From JBGSKY01 sp041740995 (lineage in GTDB: Bacteria; Planctomycetota; Planctomycetia; Pirellulales; Pirellulaceae): a DNA stretch of 23,265 bases. Both the position numbers and the translations under genes were made by a program. Shown here one piece after another: positions 22,596 to 23,265 of the stretch; position 1 is the first letter of the stretch, and each line of letters starts with the position of its first letter. Location of the stretch: contig JBGSKY010000202.1 in assembly GCA_041740995.1 (NCBI GenBank), forward strand, positions 1 through 23,265, in the 5' to 3' direction. The notes beneath the pieces were generated by a model, which saw only the letters and a list, made by a program, of their open reading frames with translations, did no database searches and was not told the origin of the DNA.

Positions 22596-23265
22596 CTAAG
22601 GCGTAGGAACGACGATTAACTCGCTTGGTCGGTGGTCGCTAGTTTGTTCGGTGTCAGGGAAGTCTCCTTCACGAACAATGACTCGACTTTTTGGTTGCCA
22701 CGTCTTGGCGGGCCCTGCAACGAAGAAGCCGTCGAGTAACTGATTCGGAAAATCGTTCACTAGATCCTTGTTCCTGTCCGTCCAGCTGCTTTCGATTAAT
22801 TCCTCCGGACGAACCCAACCGAGGATATTGTCGCGATTAAGCTCTTCGAAAGTGCGGTTTCCCCGTTCTGCGGTGAACTCAAAATCATAATTGAAATCGC
22901 CCATAGCGATCACCGCAATCGACTGATCCCGAGCCCACTCGCGAAGCGCCTTGGCTTGCTCGTTGCGAAGAGTTTCGTTACCGCGGGCTTGATGAACAAG
23001 CACAGCGTACATCCGCTGCTGCGTAACACGATCTTCAAAAAGACAAATCAACGGACTTCGAACATTTCCAGGATTGACAGTAATGCCAGCCAGTTCCGTC
23101 GGCTCCTTTGATTCCAGCAGCGTAAGTCGATCGGAGTCATATACGATCTGTAGTCGATCGCTATTGCCGCTCTTCCCATCCACCGAGGCAAACTTCCGAC
23201 TATCCATCGCCTCAATCGCATCGCGATAGACAGTAAATGCCCGCGGGTCGACCTCGCTAAACCCA
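22596..23265 (-). CDS. Endonuclease/exonuclease/phosphatase-family protein (5' partial)
   Basis: The frame is open to the right edge of the window; reading before the internal ATG at 23207 gives GFSEVDPRAFTVYRDAIEA, which continues the fold, so the start is outside. The visible part has the EEP-fold motifs: strand RLQIVYDSDRLTLLE, HQARG with R-x-x-Q on the following helix, IAMGDFNYDFE (metal and catalytic Asp/Asn of GDFN), and the C-terminal SDHRPSELIV with the catalytic Asp-His pair. Members cleave phosphodiesters in nucleic acids, lipids or other substrates; the substrate cannot be told. The N-terminal metal-binding Glu is likely the Glu in GFSEVD, at the window edge, which corresponds to the LQE motif. 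Natural C-terminus at VVPTP. Confidence 0.85.
   Translation of the reverse strand, partial: GFSEVDPRAFTVYRDAIEAMDSRKFASVDGKSGNSDRLQIVYDSDRLTLLESKEPTELAGITVNPGNVRSPLICLFEDRVTQQRMYAVLVHQARGNETLRNEQAKALREWARDQSIAVIAMGDFNYDFEFTAERGNRTFEELNRDNILGWVRPEELIESSWTDRNKDLVNDFPNQLLDGFFVAGPAKTWQPKSRVIVREGDFPDTEQTSDHRPSELIVVPTP

Overview
The window looks like a piece of a planctomycete chromosome, most likely order Pirellulales. The grounds are a prepilin-like DUF1559 protein with the H-X9-DG type C-terminus, a secreted sulfatase remnant, an intradiol dioxygenase-like protein, two genes of the futalosine route to menaquinone, moderate GC content, frequent lack of Shine-Dalgarno sequences and wide intergenic gaps. 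The genus is not identified. No rRNA, tRNA, CRISPR array or complete transposon was seen. Apparent function was judged from motifs alone.

Layout. Positions 1-1006: 3' part of an intradiol dioxygenase-like gene and a truncated sulfatase. 1036-2633: overlapping mqnB-mqnD pair (menaquinone via futalosine). 2724-5683, minus strand: a two-component system, membrane histidine kinase followed by an NtrC-type sigma-54 activator whose GAFTGA loop reads GAFPGA. 5972-6733: membrane-anchored SGNH hydrolase. 6768-8373, minus strand: a DUF1559 protein with a His/acid-rich insert and a small exported His/Cys-rich protein, separated by a 105-bp imperfect inverted repeat. 8896-11043: ftsH. 11177-12961, minus strand: a lipase-like alpha/beta hydrolase and a small putative cysteine hydrolase, possibly an effector-like pair. 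13116-14461: a decay zone with a gene broken by stops and a frameshift, a cluster of three GTAG-headed hairpins and a truncated DUF4058 gene whose last codons lie inside one of these hairpins. 14749-16834, minus strand: an M28 metallopeptidase overlapping a small membrane protein. 17028-17603: planctomycete-type exported protein with a terminator. 17738-18728: a tiny leader ORF with a strong ribosome binding site, then nadC. 18737-21724, minus strand: a large secreted GH9-type glycosidase. 21725-22595: almost gene-free, with a second, different pair of GTAG-headed hairpins. 22596 to the end, minus strand: endonuclease/exonuclease/phosphatase-family protein running off the window.

Most of the window is housekeeping (menaquinone, NAD, FtsH) mixed with secreted degradative enzymes. 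The parts that most deserve attention are the accessory zone at about 11.2-14.5 kb, the two REP-like hairpin families, the GAFPGA activator, and the chained short ORFs in front of nadC.
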